64,000 nt of DNA from Lactobacillus sp. S2-2 (GCF_021698855.1 NZ_WWFA01000011.1:62001-126000); one strand, 5' to 3'. Positions 31,064-40,903 are shown, counted from the first letter of the stretch. Notes: generated from the sequence alone by a model not told the origin. Translations and numbers: made by a program.

Positions 31064-33208
31064 ATGCACATAATCGAATCATTTATTTTACTATTACTAT
31101 TTTTATTATTTTCAAATGTAATTAGTAAGTTTGTAAAATCGATTCCAATCAGTTTAATTCAAGTTGCAATTGGACTTTTTATGGCCTTAGTTTTAAATTT
31201 TAAAATTGATATTGATTCATCTTGGTTTTTACTGTTATTTGTTGCTCCTTTACTATTTAATGATGGGAGAGATTTTCCTAAACGGGAATTATGGAAATTA
31301 AGAGGGCCAATTTTTGTTAATGCTATTTGGTTGGTATTGTTAACAACCGTTGTAGGTGGTTATTTTGTTAATTGGTTAATTCCTTCAATGCCATTAGCAG
31401 TTAGTTTTGCGTTAGTAGCAATTTTATCTCCTACTGATCCAATTGCTGTATTATCAATTTCTAAACGTGTGAAATTACCGAAAAGTATTTTACATTTGGT
31501 TAGTGGAGAAAGTTTAGTCAATGATGCTAGTGGATTAATTCCTTTTAAATATGCGATTGCAGCGGTAACTACTGGTTATTTTTCCATTTTTCAAGCAACA
31601 ACTGATTTTGTTTATATGGCAGGATTTGGATTTATAATTGGAATTTTAATGATGTTTGCATTCATTAAATTAAAAAACTTTTTATATAAAATTAATTATA
31701 CTGATGTAATTTTTAGTGTTGTATTACATTTAATGCTTCCTTTTATAATTTATGTTGTTGCTGAAGATTTCTTTCATACCTCCGGAGTTATTGCAGTTGT
31801 AGCAGCTGGAATATTTGATCATTTACAAGATCGGGTTGTATATGGACAAACGCCTGAAATTAAATTATTAACAAATAGAACTTGGGAAATAATTACTTAT
31901 TGTTTAAATGGAATTGTTTTTCTAATTTTAGGAATTGAATTGCCAGTAGCAACTAAAGAAGTTTTAGATAGTAATAAGTATGGAACATTTCAATCAATTG
32001 GTTATGCGTTAGCAATTTGGTTTATGTTAATTACAATTAGAATTCTTTGGATTATTGGATATCAAGCCTTTTCTTATTATGTAACAAAGAAAGAAAAACA
32101 AAAGCCTTCATTTAAAGTGGCTTTAATTGCCGGTATATCAGGGATTCGTGGGGCAATTACAATGGCTGGTGTTTTATCAGTACCCTATGTAATTAATGAT
32201 GGATCAGCTTTTCCAGATCGTTCATTAATGTTATTTATTGCTGCAAGTATAATTGTAATAACTTTGATTGTAGCAACAGTTGCATTACCATTGATTTCTC
32301 CTGGTAATTCAGTATTACCAACACGTGCTAATATTTCTGATAACGAGGAATTGAATGATGATTCTGATGATGATTTAGATGATAATCAAGATATTGACAC
32401 TGATAAGCATAATTATATTAATTATAATGAAGCAAAATTATATATGATGAAAAACTCTATTTCTTTCTTAGAAAATAATAAAAATGATAATAATCAAAGA
32501 GCAGTTTTTGATAGTATTATGAATTATGAGTTTTCAATTGGAAAATTAAAAATAGAACATCGTGATAAGGAACAGGTTATGACTGATATAAGTGAAAATA
32601 TTGCAATTAGAAGAATTGCTTTATCTGGTCAAAGAGATGCTTTAAATAAATTATTTAAAGAGAAAAGAATCAATAAAGAAGCATATTTAATTTTTAACCG
32701 AAAAATTAATCGTGAAGAATCACAAATTGTGTATTTTGCTGGTCGACAAGTTAAGCGCGATCGTCAAAAACATCCAATTAGAGCTATTATTCGAAGAAGT
32801 TATCAAATTTTAAAGGTTTGGTTTAGAAATGATTCTGAAAGTGAAAGAACCAAAGCAGATATTAGATTAATTCAAATTGAATGTTCTGAAGCTGCAATAA
32901 AATCAATTAAAGAATTTATTAATCGAGATGATATTTCTCGAGATGATTTTAATGAAGAAAGTATTCATTTCTTATTAACCAATTATCAAAGCTTGATTGA
33001 AAGAGCTAAAGCTTATGGAACTTCTTCTGAGCAAAATGATGAATACAATAATATGGTATTAAACTTAAATACTAAAACGTTAGAAATTCAAAGAGAATCT
33101 ATTCAAAATTTACTTGATTCAAATCAAATTTCATCAGAGATGGGATTAAGATTAAGACAAGAAGTTAATTATGAAGAGATGTTAATATTAAATGATCGTG
33201 AAGAATAA
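31064..33208 (+). CDS. CPA1 family Na+/H+ antiporter with long cytoplasmic tail
   Basis: 714 residues. The N-terminal half (about 1-415) has around 12 membrane helices, including LSPTDPIAVLS and SGESLVNDASGL with the ion-binding Asn-Asp pair. A tail of about 300 hydrophilic residues follows, starting with a very acidic stretch (DDSDDDLDDNQDID, about 437-450) and helical basic segments. This matches NhaP/YjcE-type exchangers; the ion specificity is not decided by sequence. It begins 4 bases after murB. Confidence 0.92.
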   Translation: MHIIESFILLLLFLLFSNVISKFVKSIPISLIQVAIGLFMALVLNFKIDIDSSWFLLLFVAPLLFNDGRDFPKRELWKLRGPIFVNAIWLVLLTTVVGGYFVNWLIPSMPLAVSFALVAILSPTDPIAVLSISKRVKLPKSILHLVSGESLVNDASGLIPFKYAIAAVTTGYFSIFQATTDFVYMAGFGFIIGILMMFAFIKLKNFLYKINYTDVIFSVVLHLMLPFIIYVVAEDFFHTSGVIAVVAAGIFDHLQDRVVYGQTPEIKLLTNRTWEIITYCLNGIVFLILGIELPVATKEVLDSNKYGTFQSIGYALAIWFMLITIRILWIIGYQAFSYYVTKKEKQKPSFKVALIAGISGIRGAITMAGVLSVPYVINDGSAFPDRSLMLFIAASIIVITLIVATVALPLISPGNSVLPTRANISDNEELNDDSDDDLDDNQDIDTDKHNYINYNEAKLYMMKNSISFLENNKNDNNQRAVFDSIMNYEFSIGKLKIEHRDKEQVMTDISENIAIRRIALSGQRDALNKLFKEKRINKEAYLIFNRKINREESQIVYFAGRQVKRDRQKHPIRAIIRRSYQILKVWFRNDSESERTKADIRLIQIECSEAAIKSIKEFINRDDISRDDFNEESIHFLLTNYQSLIERAKAYGTSSEQNDEYNNMVLNLNTKTLEIQRESIQNLLDSNQISSEMGLRLRQEVNYEEMLILNDREE

Positions 33209-33241
33209 AAAACTGACCTAATTTAATTAGGTCAGTTTTTT
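33206..33241. terminator. Bidirectional terminator
   Basis: Thirteen-pair stem ACTGACCTAATTT-region/ATTAGGTCAGT with A and T runs, between the convergent antiporter and DUF1361 genes. Confidence 0.88.
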
Positions 33242-33899
33242 ATTCTTTAGAATTTTGAATTATTAAAATGAATAGCCAATATATAACAAGTTGAACAATT
33301 GTTAATAAAATTACAAAAACAATCATAGGTCGATTCCACATGTTTAGTAGTGGTTGAATATATTCTTGAGGTGCTTTCATAAATATAATAGTATGAAGTC
33401 TCAAAAAACGACCAATAAATATTCCCACTGATGATAAAGTCATGATAATAATTGAAACGAATAAATTACTGAATTTATTATTAATGTGTAATCTTGTAGT
33501 TATTGCACTTGAAACATTAGTTAAGCTCCAAAATCCAAGCATCATTAGAGAAAGAGTACTAATTAGTAAACAAGAGAATAAAAACCACATGTTTGAATCT
33601 AATCTCAATAATACATTAGTTGTAAAAGGTTGTAATTTTGCTAAATGAAATAAATCAGTAAGCATGTATGGAGCATTTGGATAAAATAACAACCAAACTA
33701 GTGTTAATGGCCAAAAGATAAAACCAGATTTTGGACGGGTGTCACTAATATGGAAACCTATCTCAATTGGAATATAACCTAAAAAAGTATTTAGTAATAT
33801 AAAATTAAATGGATCTTTTACAAAAATCCAAACGTAGAGCATCCAAATCAAGAAAAAAATTCTTATTTGCCATCTAGCATTCTTAAACATAATATTCAC
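33240..33899 (-). CDS. DUF1361 membrane protein
   Basis: 219 residues with about six hydrophobic segments and the DUF1361 hallmark region LLFYPNAPYMLTDLFHL (about 70-86). Function unknown. Start behind GGAGGGTG. It is a single gene on the - strand, divergent from cdaA. Confidence 0.87.
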   Translation of the reverse strand: MNIMFKNARWQIRIFFLIWMLYVWIFVKDPFNFILLNTFLGYIPIEIGFHISDTRPKSGFIFWPLTLVWLLFYPNAPYMLTDLFHLAKLQPFTTNVLLRLDSNMWFLFSCLLISTLSLMMLGFWSLTNVSSAITTRLHINNKFSNLFVSIIIMTLSSVGIFIGRFLRLHTIIFMKAPQEYIQPLLNMWNRPMIVFVILLTIVQLVIYWLFILIIQNSKE

Positions 33900-33980
33900 C
33901 CTCCACTTTTATAATTAAACAATTAAATTATAAAAAATACTATAATTATCATTGATTTTTAGATTTTTTTAATTTTTTTA

Positions 33981-34024
33981 TAACACGTTAATGCTATCTT
34001 AACATGTTATTAGAGTGATATAAT
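33981..34024 (+). promoter_or_regulatory. Promoter and paired palindromes upstream of cdaA
   Basis: Extended -10 TGATATAAT at 34016-34024. Upstream are two related ten-base palindromes, TAACACGTTA (33981-33990, one mismatch) and TAACATGTTA (34000-34009, perfect), 19 bases apart and so on the same face of the helix. They look like a two-site operator; the binding protein is unknown. Confidence 0.45.
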
Positions 34025-34052
34025 TAAGAAAATTATAGTTAGGAGAAAAAGA

Positions 34053-34898
34053 ATGGGATTTGATTTAATTAACTTATTCACACTTAAAAATATAAGTAAC
34101 TTAATTGATATCTTAGTTGTTTGGTTTTTATTTTATGAATTAATCATGCTTTTAAAGGGAACCAGAGCAATACAACTTTTTAGAGGTATTATTGTAATTA
34201 TTATTACAAAAGTTTTGAGTTGGTATTTGGGACTTTCCACTTTTTCTTGGTTAATAGATCAAGTAATAAATTGGAGTGTCATTGGAGCTATTATTGTTTT
34301 TCAACCTGAAATTAGAAGAGGATTAGAAAAATTAGGCAGTGGATCACTGTTTAGACAAAATCAAAAAGAAAATGCACAAGCTGAAAATTTGATTAAAGCA
34401 CTTGATGGTTCAATTCAGTACATGTCAAAACGAAGAATTGGTGCATTGATTAGCATTCAAATGGAAACAGGGTTAGAAGAATATATAGAAACTGGAATTC
34501 AATTAAATGCTGATACAACGAGTCAATTATTAATTAATACCTTTATTCCAAATACACCACTTCATGATGGAGCAGTGATTATTAAGGACTTTAAAGTTGC
34601 TGCTGCTGCTGCATATTTGCCATTATCACAAAGTAATTTAATTCCAAAAGAATTAGGAACTAGGCATCGTGCTGCTGTTGGAATATCAGAGGTTACCGAT
34701 GCAATGACAATTGTAATTTCTGAAGAAACGGGAGAGGTTTCAATTACTAGAAATAATGAATTAATCCGTGGTCTTTCTCAAGATGAATATCTCAAATATT
34801 TTAGAAGCCATCTTATTTCTGAAGATAATAATGAAAAGAAAACTATTTTTACAAGATTTATGAATTTTATTGATCGTAGATTTGGAGGTAAAAATTAA
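34053..34898 (+). CDS. cdaA: Diadenylate cyclase CdaA
   Basis: 281 residues. It makes c-di-AMP from two ATP at the membrane. Three N-terminal helices (about 18-95) precede the DAC domain with DGA (172-174) and RHR (204-206), both catalytic motifs intact. c-di-AMP controls potassium uptake and osmotic balance. First gene of the conserved cdaA-cdaR-glmM operon. Confidence 0.97.
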   Translation: MGFDLINLFTLKNISNLIDILVVWFLFYELIMLLKGTRAIQLFRGIIVIIITKVLSWYLGLSTFSWLIDQVINWSVIGAIIVFQPEIRRGLEKLGSGSLFRQNQKENAQAENLIKALDGSIQYMSKRRIGALISIQMETGLEEYIETGIQLNADTTSQLLINTFIPNTPLHDGAVIIKDFKVAAAAAYLPLSQSNLIPKELGTRHRAAVGISEVTDAMTIVISEETGEVSITRNNELIRGLSQDEYLKYFRSHLISEDNNEKKTIFTRFMNFIDRRFGGKN

Positions 34899-34900
34899 TT

Positions 34901-35872
34901 ATGAATAAATTTTTTAAAGGTAAATGGTTTTACCTAATTCTTTCTCTAATTTTTGCTCTAGCTTTATTTGTTTATGTAAATGGATCTAAATTATCTTTAA
35001 TTCAATCTGGTAATAGTAATTCTGATAATCAGTCAATATTATCTTCAAATAAAACTACTGAATTGACAGTTCCTTTACAGCTAAATGTTGATTCAAATAA
35101 GTATTTTGTAAGTGGATATCCAGAAAAAGTAAAAATCAAATTAAATGGACCATCAGCTTTAGTAACAACGATTTCTAATACACAAAATTTTAAAGCTTAT
35201 GCAAATTTATCTGATTTGAAGCCTGGAAATCATACTGTTAAAATTCAACAAGAAGGCTTGAATAATGAAATAAAGTATAAATTTAAACCTGAAACAATTA
35301 AGGTTAATTTACAACCACGTAGAACTGTTGATTTTCCAGTAAATGCTAAGTATGATAAAAATGCAATTTCTAATGGATATAAGTTAGGTGAACCTAAAAT
35401 TGATGTTAATAAAGTTAAAATAACTGGTGCAGAAGATCAAATAAATAGAGTTCAATCTGTAGTTGCAGATTTAAAACTTCCTTCTAATACAAGTAAAACA
35501 GTTAATAAGCAAAGTGTTATTGAAGCTTTAGATAAAGATGGTAGAACAGTAAATGTTGTTGTGACACCGTCAACTACTTTCGTTAATTTACCTGTAACAG
35601 CAAGTAAAAGTAAAGAAGTACCACTTGAATTGATTGGTGAAAACAATGATAATAAACTAGATTACTCATTATCAACCAACACTAAAAATGTTAGAGTTTT
35701 TGGTAATGATAATCAGTTGAGTAAAATAAATAAATTTAAAGTTAAAGTTGATCTAAAAGACATTGAAAAATCTAGAAATAAAAATGTTTATTTAGATAGT
35801 GGATTAAATAAGGTTGATATCGTAAATCCAAATTCAATTAAAGTTAATATAAATATTAATAAGAATAAGTAA
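34901..35872 (+). CDS. cdaR: CdaA regulator, YbbR domain protein
   Basis: 323 residues: one N-terminal membrane helix (about 7-27) then extracellular YbbR repeats (conserved [27 protein letters not shown] and [11 protein letters not shown] blocks, so about three repeats). CdaR modulates CdaA from outside the membrane. It begins 2 bases after cdaA. Confidence 0.94.
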   Translation: MNKFFKGKWFYLILSLIFALALFVYVNGSKLSLIQSGNSNSDNQSILSSNKTTELTVPLQLNVDSNKYFVSGYPEKVKIKLNGPSALVTTISNTQNFKAYANLSDLKPGNHTVKIQQEGLNNEIKYKFKPETIKVNLQPRRTVDFPVNAKYDKNAISNGYKLGEPKIDVNKVKITGAEDQINRVQSVVADLKLPSNTSKTVNKQSVIEALDKDGRTVNVVVTPSTTFVNLPVTASKSKEVPLELIGENNDNKLDYSLSTNTKNVRVFGNDNQLSKINKFKVKVDLKDIEKSRNKNVYLDSGLNKVDIVNPNSIKVNININKNK

Positions 35873-35883
35873 AGAGGTTAATT

Positions 35884-37230
35884 ATGAAATATTTTGGAAC
35901 AGATGGAATTAGAGGAATTGCAAACCAAGATTTGAGTGTTGATTTAGCTTATCGAGCTGGACGAGCTGGTGGTTATGCTCTTACTAATCATGTTGATGCA
36001 AATCAACCTAAAGTACTTGTAGCAAGAGACACTAGAATATCTGGTGAAATGTTAGAAAATGCTTTAGTTGCAGGATTGTTATCAATTGGAATTCAAGTTG
36101 TTAGATTAGGAGTTGTTACAACACCAGGTGTTGCATATTTGGTTAGAGATCAAGGTGCTGATGCAGGAGTAATGATTACAGCTTCTCATAATCCAGTTGA
36201 GTTTAATGGGATTAAATTTTTTGGTGGTGATGGGTTTAAATTATCTGATGATATTGAAGAAGATATTGAAGAAATTTTAGAAAATCCAGTTGATGATTTA
36301 CCTAAACCTTCAGCTAAAGGATTAGGAACTGCTGATGATTATACAGAAGCTAGTCAAAAATATTTACATTTTATTAGTCAAACAATTCCAGATGATTTAT
36401 CTGGAATTAATGTAACTGTAGATGCTGCTAATGGAGCAACTAGTAATTTAATTTCAAGACTTTATGCGGATGTAAATACTGATTTTGAAACTATTGCCAC
36501 AATGCCAGATGGTCTTAATATCAATGATCAAGTTGGATCAACTCATCCTGAAGCTTTACAGGCTACTGTTAAAGAAAATCAATCTGATTTAGGGATTGCT
36601 TTTGATGGTGATGGAGATCGTTGTATTGCAGTTGATGAGTTAGGAAACATTGTTGATGGTGATAAAATAATGTATATTTGTGGAAAATATATGTTTGAGA
36701 ATGGAAAACTAAAGAAAGATACAATTGTTTCTACTGTAATGAGTAACTTAGGAATGTATAAAGCAATTGAAAGTAATGGTATGAATAGTGTTAAAACTAA
36801 AGTTGGAGATCGTTACGTTGTCGAAGAGATGAGAAAAAATGGTTTCAACTTAGGTGGAGAACAGTCAGGACATATTGTATTTTTAGATTTTAATACTACT
36901 GGTGATGGAATGTTAACATCATTACAATTAATGAATGTTATGAAACAAACTGGAAAAAAATTGTCGGAGTTAGCTAATGAAGTAGATAAATATCCACAAA
37001 GTTTAGTAAATGTTAAAATACAAGATGATTGCGATTATAGTGAAAATGATGCTATAAAAAATAAGATTAATGAAACTGAATTGTTAATGAAAGATAATGG
37101 TCGAGTTTTAGTTAGAGAATCTGGGACTGAGCCATTATTAAGAGTGATGGTTGAAGCACCTACTAAAGAAGAAAGTGATAATTATGCAAATGAAATTGCT
37201 GAGATTGTAAAAGAAGAAATTGGAATATAG
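35884..37230 (+). CDS. glmM: Phosphoglucosamine mutase
   Basis: 448 residues. It converts glucosamine 6-phosphate to glucosamine 1-phosphate for UDP-GlcNAc. The phosphoserine Ser101 (TASHNP), metal loop DGDGDR and C-terminal [12 protein letters not shown] are present. GlmM also binds and inhibits CdaA in several Firmicutes, which fits the operon. Confidence 0.98.
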   Translation: MKYFGTDGIRGIANQDLSVDLAYRAGRAGGYALTNHVDANQPKVLVARDTRISGEMLENALVAGLLSIGIQVVRLGVVTTPGVAYLVRDQGADAGVMITASHNPVEFNGIKFFGGDGFKLSDDIEEDIEEILENPVDDLPKPSAKGLGTADDYTEASQKYLHFISQTIPDDLSGINVTVDAANGATSNLISRLYADVNTDFETIATMPDGLNINDQVGSTHPEALQATVKENQSDLGIAFDGDGDRCIAVDELGNIVDGDKIMYICGKYMFENGKLKKDTIVSTVMSNLGMYKAIESNGMNSVKTKVGDRYVVEEMRKNGFNLGGEQSGHIVFLDFNTTGDGMLTSLQLMNVMKQTGKKLSELANEVDKYPQSLVNVKIQDDCDYSENDAIKNKINETELLMKDNGRVLVRESGTEPLLRVMVEAPTKEESDNYANEIAEIVKEEIGI

Positions 37231-37234
37231 AAAA

Positions 37235-37266
37235 AAAGGAAACCACTAAAAGTGGTTTCCTTTTTT
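37235..37266 (+). terminator. Intrinsic terminator after glmM
   Basis: Perfect stem AAGGAAACCACT/AGTGGTTTCCTT with a three-base loop and T6. Confidence 0.88.
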
Positions 37267-37289
37267 CTATACCAGTTACGACATATTTC

Positions 37290-37318
37290 TTGACACAAAC
37301 TTCCATTAAGTCTAATAT
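37290..37318 (+). promoter_or_regulatory. Sigma-A promoter for glmS
   Basis: TTGACA (37290-37295), 17-base spacer, TAATAT (37313-37318). The resulting leader of about 90 bases shows no glmS ribozyme core. Confidence 0.75.
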
Positions 37319-37350
37319 AATAGGTGTTTACAAGATATGTAAATAAATTT

Positions 37351-37366
37351 GGTTGTCTATACCAAT
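37351..37366. promoter_or_regulatory. dre operator (NagR/DasR type) in glmS leader
   Basis: The reverse strand reads ATTGGTATAGACAACC, which differs by one base from the Bacillus NagR (YvoA) dre site ATTGGTATAGACAACT (recalled from the literature). It lies about 25 bases downstream of the predicted glmS transcription start. A GntR-family repressor that senses glucosamine or GlcNAc 6-phosphate is the likely ligand-binding partner; its gene is not in this window. A weaker half site (TCTATACCAGT, 37266-37276) lies upstream of the promoter. Confidence 0.7.
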
Positions 37367-37416
37367 TCATGAAAACTTAAAATAAAATCAAATAAAAATT
37401 AATAAAGGTGAAAAAT

Positions 37417-39234
37417 ATGTGTGGAATTGTAGGAGTTACAGGAACTGATAATTCAGTTTCTATTTTAATTAATGGTTTAGAAAAATTAGAATACAGAGGA
37501 TATGATTCAGCTGGAATTTTAGTTAATGATAGTGAAAGTAATAATCATTTAGTTAAGCAAACAGGTGACATCTCTAATTTAAAAAAATTAGTTGATAATA
37601 AAGTTAAAGGTCACTCTGGAATTGGACATACTAGATGGGCAACTCATGGAGGAGTTACAGTTGAAAATTCCCATCCTCAATTTTCAAATGATGAGAGATT
37701 CTATTTAGTTCATAATGGAGTTATTGAAAATTATAAGGAATTGAAACAAGAATATTTATCAGATGTTAACTTTAAGAGTCAAACGGATACTGAAGTAATT
37801 GTTCAACTAGTCGATAAATTTGTTGTTAAAGATGGATTAAGTACAAAAGATGCCTTTAAGAAAGCTATTAGTTTACTAGGTAATTCTTCTTATGGATTTT
37901 TATTAATTGATACAGAAGATCCTGAAACTTTATATGTTGCTAAAAATAAAAGTCCATTATTAATTGGTAAATGTGATGGATACAATGTTGTTTGTTCTGA
38001 TTCAGTAGCAATGTTAAATGAAACAAAGACTTTTATGGAAATTGAGGACGGAGATTTTCTAATTGTTAAACCTAATTCAGTTTTTGTTGAAGATAAAAAC
38101 GGAAAAGAGGTTACACGAGATACATTCGAAGTTGATATTGATCCAAGTGAAGCAGATAAAGGAACTTATCCAAATTACATGTTAAAAGAAGTTGATGAAC
38201 AACCAAATGTAATGAGACATTTGGCTTCTAAATATCTTGATCAAGATGGAATGCCTGTTATTGATAAAAAATTGTTAGATGATATAAATAAATCAGATAG
38301 ATTATATATTGTTGGTGCTGGTACTAGTTATCATGCAGGATTAGTTGGTAAAGCGTTATTTGAAAAAATGGTTAAAATACCAACAGAAGTAGTTGTTTCT
38401 TCTGAATTTGCATACGCGGATCCATTGTTACCAAATAAACCCTTCTTCATCTTTTTATCACAAAGTGGTGAAACCGCTGATAGTAGAGAAGTTTTATCAA
38501 ATATTAATAAAAAGGGATATTCTAGTTTAACAATTACAAACGTTGCTAATTCAACATTATCTAGAGAAGCTACTTATACATTATTATTAGAAGCTGGTCC
38601 AGAAATTTCAGTTGCTTCTACTAAAGCTTATACTGCTCAAATAGCATTAGAAGCAATTCTTGCTAAAGCAGTTGGAATCTCAATTAATAATGAAAAAGCA
38701 AATAATTTTGATATAAAACAACAATTAGGATTAGTTGCTACTGGTATGCAAGCAGTTATTGAAGAAAAACAACAAATTGAAGAAATTGCTAATGAATACT
38801 TTGTAAAGGCTAATCGAGCATTTTATATTGGTAGAGGTATTGATTATTATGTTTCAATGGAAGCTTCACTTAAATTAAAAGAGATTTCATATGTACAAGC
38901 TGAAGGATTTGCTTCAGGAGAATTAAAGCATGGAACAATTGCATTGATTGAAGAAGGTACACCAGTTATTGGTATAATTAGTCAAGATAAAACAGCTGGA
39001 TTAACAAGAAGTAATTTAGAAGAAACAGCAGCACGTGGTGCTAAAATAATTACAATTGCAAAACAAAGCATTGCAAAAGATGGTGACACTTTTATAATTC
39101 CTGATGTTGATGAATTATTAACACCATTAGTGACAGTTATTCCTGCTCAGTTATTGGCTTATTATACTAGTTTAAATAAAAACTTAAATGTTGATCGTCC
39201 TAGAAATCTAGCTAAAAGTGTTACAGTTCAATAG
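37417..39234 (+). CDS. glmS: Glutamine-fructose-6-phosphate aminotransferase (isomerizing)
   Basis: 605 residues from ATG 37417, so that the nucleophile Cys is residue 2 (MCGIVGVTG), as required after Met removal. It makes glucosamine 6-phosphate, the entry to amino-sugar synthesis. The class II glutaminase domain (HTRWATHG, HNGVIENY) and two SIS domains (SQSGETADS, LKHGTIALIE) are intact, with the C-terminal DRPRNLAKSVTVQ. It follows glmM but has its own promoter and dre operator. Confidence 0.98.
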   Translation: MCGIVGVTGTDNSVSILINGLEKLEYRGYDSAGILVNDSESNNHLVKQTGDISNLKKLVDNKVKGHSGIGHTRWATHGGVTVENSHPQFSNDERFYLVHNGVIENYKELKQEYLSDVNFKSQTDTEVIVQLVDKFVVKDGLSTKDAFKKAISLLGNSSYGFLLIDTEDPETLYVAKNKSPLLIGKCDGYNVVCSDSVAMLNETKTFMEIEDGDFLIVKPNSVFVEDKNGKEVTRDTFEVDIDPSEADKGTYPNYMLKEVDEQPNVMRHLASKYLDQDGMPVIDKKLLDDINKSDRLYIVGAGTSYHAGLVGKALFEKMVKIPTEVVVSSEFAYADPLLPNKPFFIFLSQSGETADSREVLSNINKKGYSSLTITNVANSTLSREATYTLLLEAGPEISVASTKAYTAQIALEAILAKAVGISINNEKANNFDIKQQLGLVATGMQAVIEEKQQIEEIANEYFVKANRAFYIGRGIDYYVSMEASLKLKEISYVQAEGFASGELKHGTIALIEEGTPVIGIISQDKTAGLTRSNLEETAARGAKIITIAKQSIAKDGDTFIIPDVDELLTPLVTVIPAQLLAYYTSLNKNLNVDRPRNLAKSVTVQ

Positions 39235-39265
39235 AAATATGTAGTAAATAGTTTAATTTTTATCT

Positions 39266-39304
39266 AAAGCAAATCTTCAATATTAAATTGAAGATTTGCT
39301 TTTT
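39266..39304 (+). terminator. Intrinsic terminator after glmS
   Basis: Fourteen-pair stem AAGCAAATCTTCAA/TTGAAGATTTGCTT followed by Ts. Confidence 0.88.
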
Positions 39305-39310
39305 AGTTTA

Positions 39311-39340
39311 TTGTCAAAAATATGGTAAAGTATATATATC
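39311..39340 (+). promoter_or_regulatory. Promoter for the small protein and GH73 gene
   Basis: TTGTCA (39311-39316) and a TATATATATC region (39331-39340) at 16-18 base spacing, 13 bases before the small gene. Confidence 0.5.
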
Positions 39341-39352
39341 GAGGTTATAAAA

Positions 39353-39484
39353 ATGAAATTTACTAAACAAAATAATAAAAAAAATAATACTCAGAAAAAA
39401 CAAGCTACTTTTGAAAAATATAAGGATCAACATAATAAGCTTAATGCAAATAAAAAAGGAATAAAAAACACAAAAAAATTTTAA
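39353..39484 (+). CDS. Small basic protein, 43 residues, unknown
   Basis: A short frame from ATG 39353 to TAA 39484 behind a GAGG Shine-Dalgarno. The product is very rich in Lys and Asn (starts MKFTKQNNKKNN, ends KNTKKF), with no hydrophobic segment. The preceding bases ATATCGAGGTTAT recur just before the next gene (about 39492-39504), suggesting a duplicated ribosome-binding region. I do not recognise it. Its own promoter and Shine-Dalgarno favour a real gene, but an untranslated leader is possible. Confidence 0.5.
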   Translation: MKFTKQNNKKNNTQKKQATFEKYKDQHNKLNANKKGIKNTKKF

Positions 39485-39507
39485 ATGATATTAATATCGA
39501 GGTTATC

Positions 39508-40119
39508 ATGAAAGCAAAATATAAAATTATTTTAGTTACATCTCTTTCTTTATTATTTAGTATCAATGTTAATAAAATTTATGCAGCTAGTAATAATCAA
39601 AATTATCAAAAAAATTTTATTAATAAATTAAAAAATGATGTTATTTCTGTATCCAATAAATATAAATTGTATGGATCAATTATGATGTCTCAAGCTGCTT
39701 TGGAAAGTAGTTGGGGACAATCTCAACTAGCTATTAAAGGAAATAATTATTTTGGTGTTAAAGGTAGTTATAAAGGACAGTCTGTTTCAGTATCAACTAC
39801 TGAATATAATGCAAAAGGTCAATTATATAAAACTAAAGCAAATTTTAAAAAATATCCTGACGTATATAGTTCTTTAAATGATAATGGTAATTTATTAAGA
39901 AATGGATCCAGTTGGAATCCATCTTTTTATTCTGCTACTTGGAAAGAAAACGCTAAAGATTATACGGAAGCGGCTCAGGGGTTAGTTGGAAAATATGCAA
40001 CAGATCCCAATTATGCAAATAAATTAATTAAGATAATTGATACTTATAAGTTAGATGAACTTTTAGATAATAAAACTTCAAAAAAAAAGTATATTCTAAA
40101 GCAGATTTTACATCAGTAG
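39508..40119 (+). CDS. GH73 glucosaminidase, catalytic part ending early by frameshift
   Basis: 203 residues: signal peptide (1-27, cleavage near IYAASNN) and a complete GH73 endo-beta-N-acetylglucosaminidase domain with QAALESSWGQSQLAIKGNNYFGVKG-type motif around the catalytic Glu (about residue 67). GH73 enzymes cut GlcNAc-MurNAc bonds in peptidoglycan, often during cell separation. The frame stops 31 bases after a nine-A run (40080-40088). The sequence after the run continues in the -1 frame as wall-binding modules (see next entry), so the intact protein would be about 461 residues. Confidence 0.88.
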   Translation: MKAKYKIILVTSLSLLFSINVNKIYAASNNQNYQKNFINKLKNDVISVSNKYKLYGSIMMSQAALESSWGQSQLAIKGNNYFGVKGSYKGQSVSVSTTEYNAKGQLYKTKANFKKYPDVYSSLNDNGNLLRNGSSWNPSFYSATWKENAKDYTEAAQGLVGKYATDPNYANKLIKIIDTYKLDELLDNKTSKKKYILKQILHQ

Positions 40120-40892
40120 ATAGTAATCAACATGCCTATTTAAGTAGTAATTATAATAAATATCGGCTTTATAGTTCTATAAAAGGAACCAAAAAAAATA
40201 TAAAAACCTATAAAATTGATAATTTAATTGGTGCAAATAATAAAGAACCAATCTATATTGATAAAAAGGGTGTTAAACAAAATAAAAAAGAAAAAACTAT
40301 TTGGTATCGAGTTAGATTTAATCAGAATAAAAAATCGAAGAAGTATTGGCTTTACTCAAACGCATTAAAATTTCCTCAAATAAAGTATGAATCTGGTAAT
40401 GCAACAGTTACATTAAACTATCAACATAATATAGGATTATATGATAATGTTTATAATTCTGATATTTTAGCTAGCAAAATTGGATCAACTAAAGATTTAA
40501 TTAATGGTAAAAAATATAAAATAATTAATAGAGCAACATTTAATTTAGATAATCAAAAAAATAGATACTATCAATTAGAAAATAATGGTAACTATTATTG
40601 GATTAATTCAAAAGTTTTAAAATGGGATAAATATCAAATTGATGAAATGAATCGAAGATTTTCATTATCAAAAAATTATTTAAAATATTCTCTTTTTAAA
40701 AAACCATATAATACAACATTTAATAATCAAAAAATTAAATTTAGTAGTAAAGACAAAAATAAAAAGTTTGATATAATTAAAGTTGCAAAAAAACAAAATT
40801 CAAATTATTATATGTATTACTTTAAATATAATAAAAATTATTACTGGACTAATATAAAGTCCTTTAATATAAAATCAAAAAATATAAATTAG
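40089..40892 (+). pseudogene. Displaced C-terminal wall-binding part of the GH73 enzyme (-1 frame)
   Basis: From GTA 40089 to TAG 40892 one open frame encodes about 267 residues in line with the GH73 domain if one base is re-read or inserted in the A9 tract. It holds about three SH3/GW-like modules; WYRVRFNQNKKSKKYWLYS closely resembles the module of the amidase at 42471-43622. The lack of stops over 800 bases suggests recent loss, phase variation, or expression by slippage on the A run. The first usable ATG inside is 40647. A sequencing indel is also possible. Confidence 0.75.
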
Positions 40893-40903
40893 GAAGTTGA
40901 GAA

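Noticed and set aside
37319-37416. Possible glmS ribozyme upstream of glmS
   Set aside because: The leader is only about 90 bases and shows none of the conserved ribozyme core or pseudoknot; it carries a dre-like operator instead.
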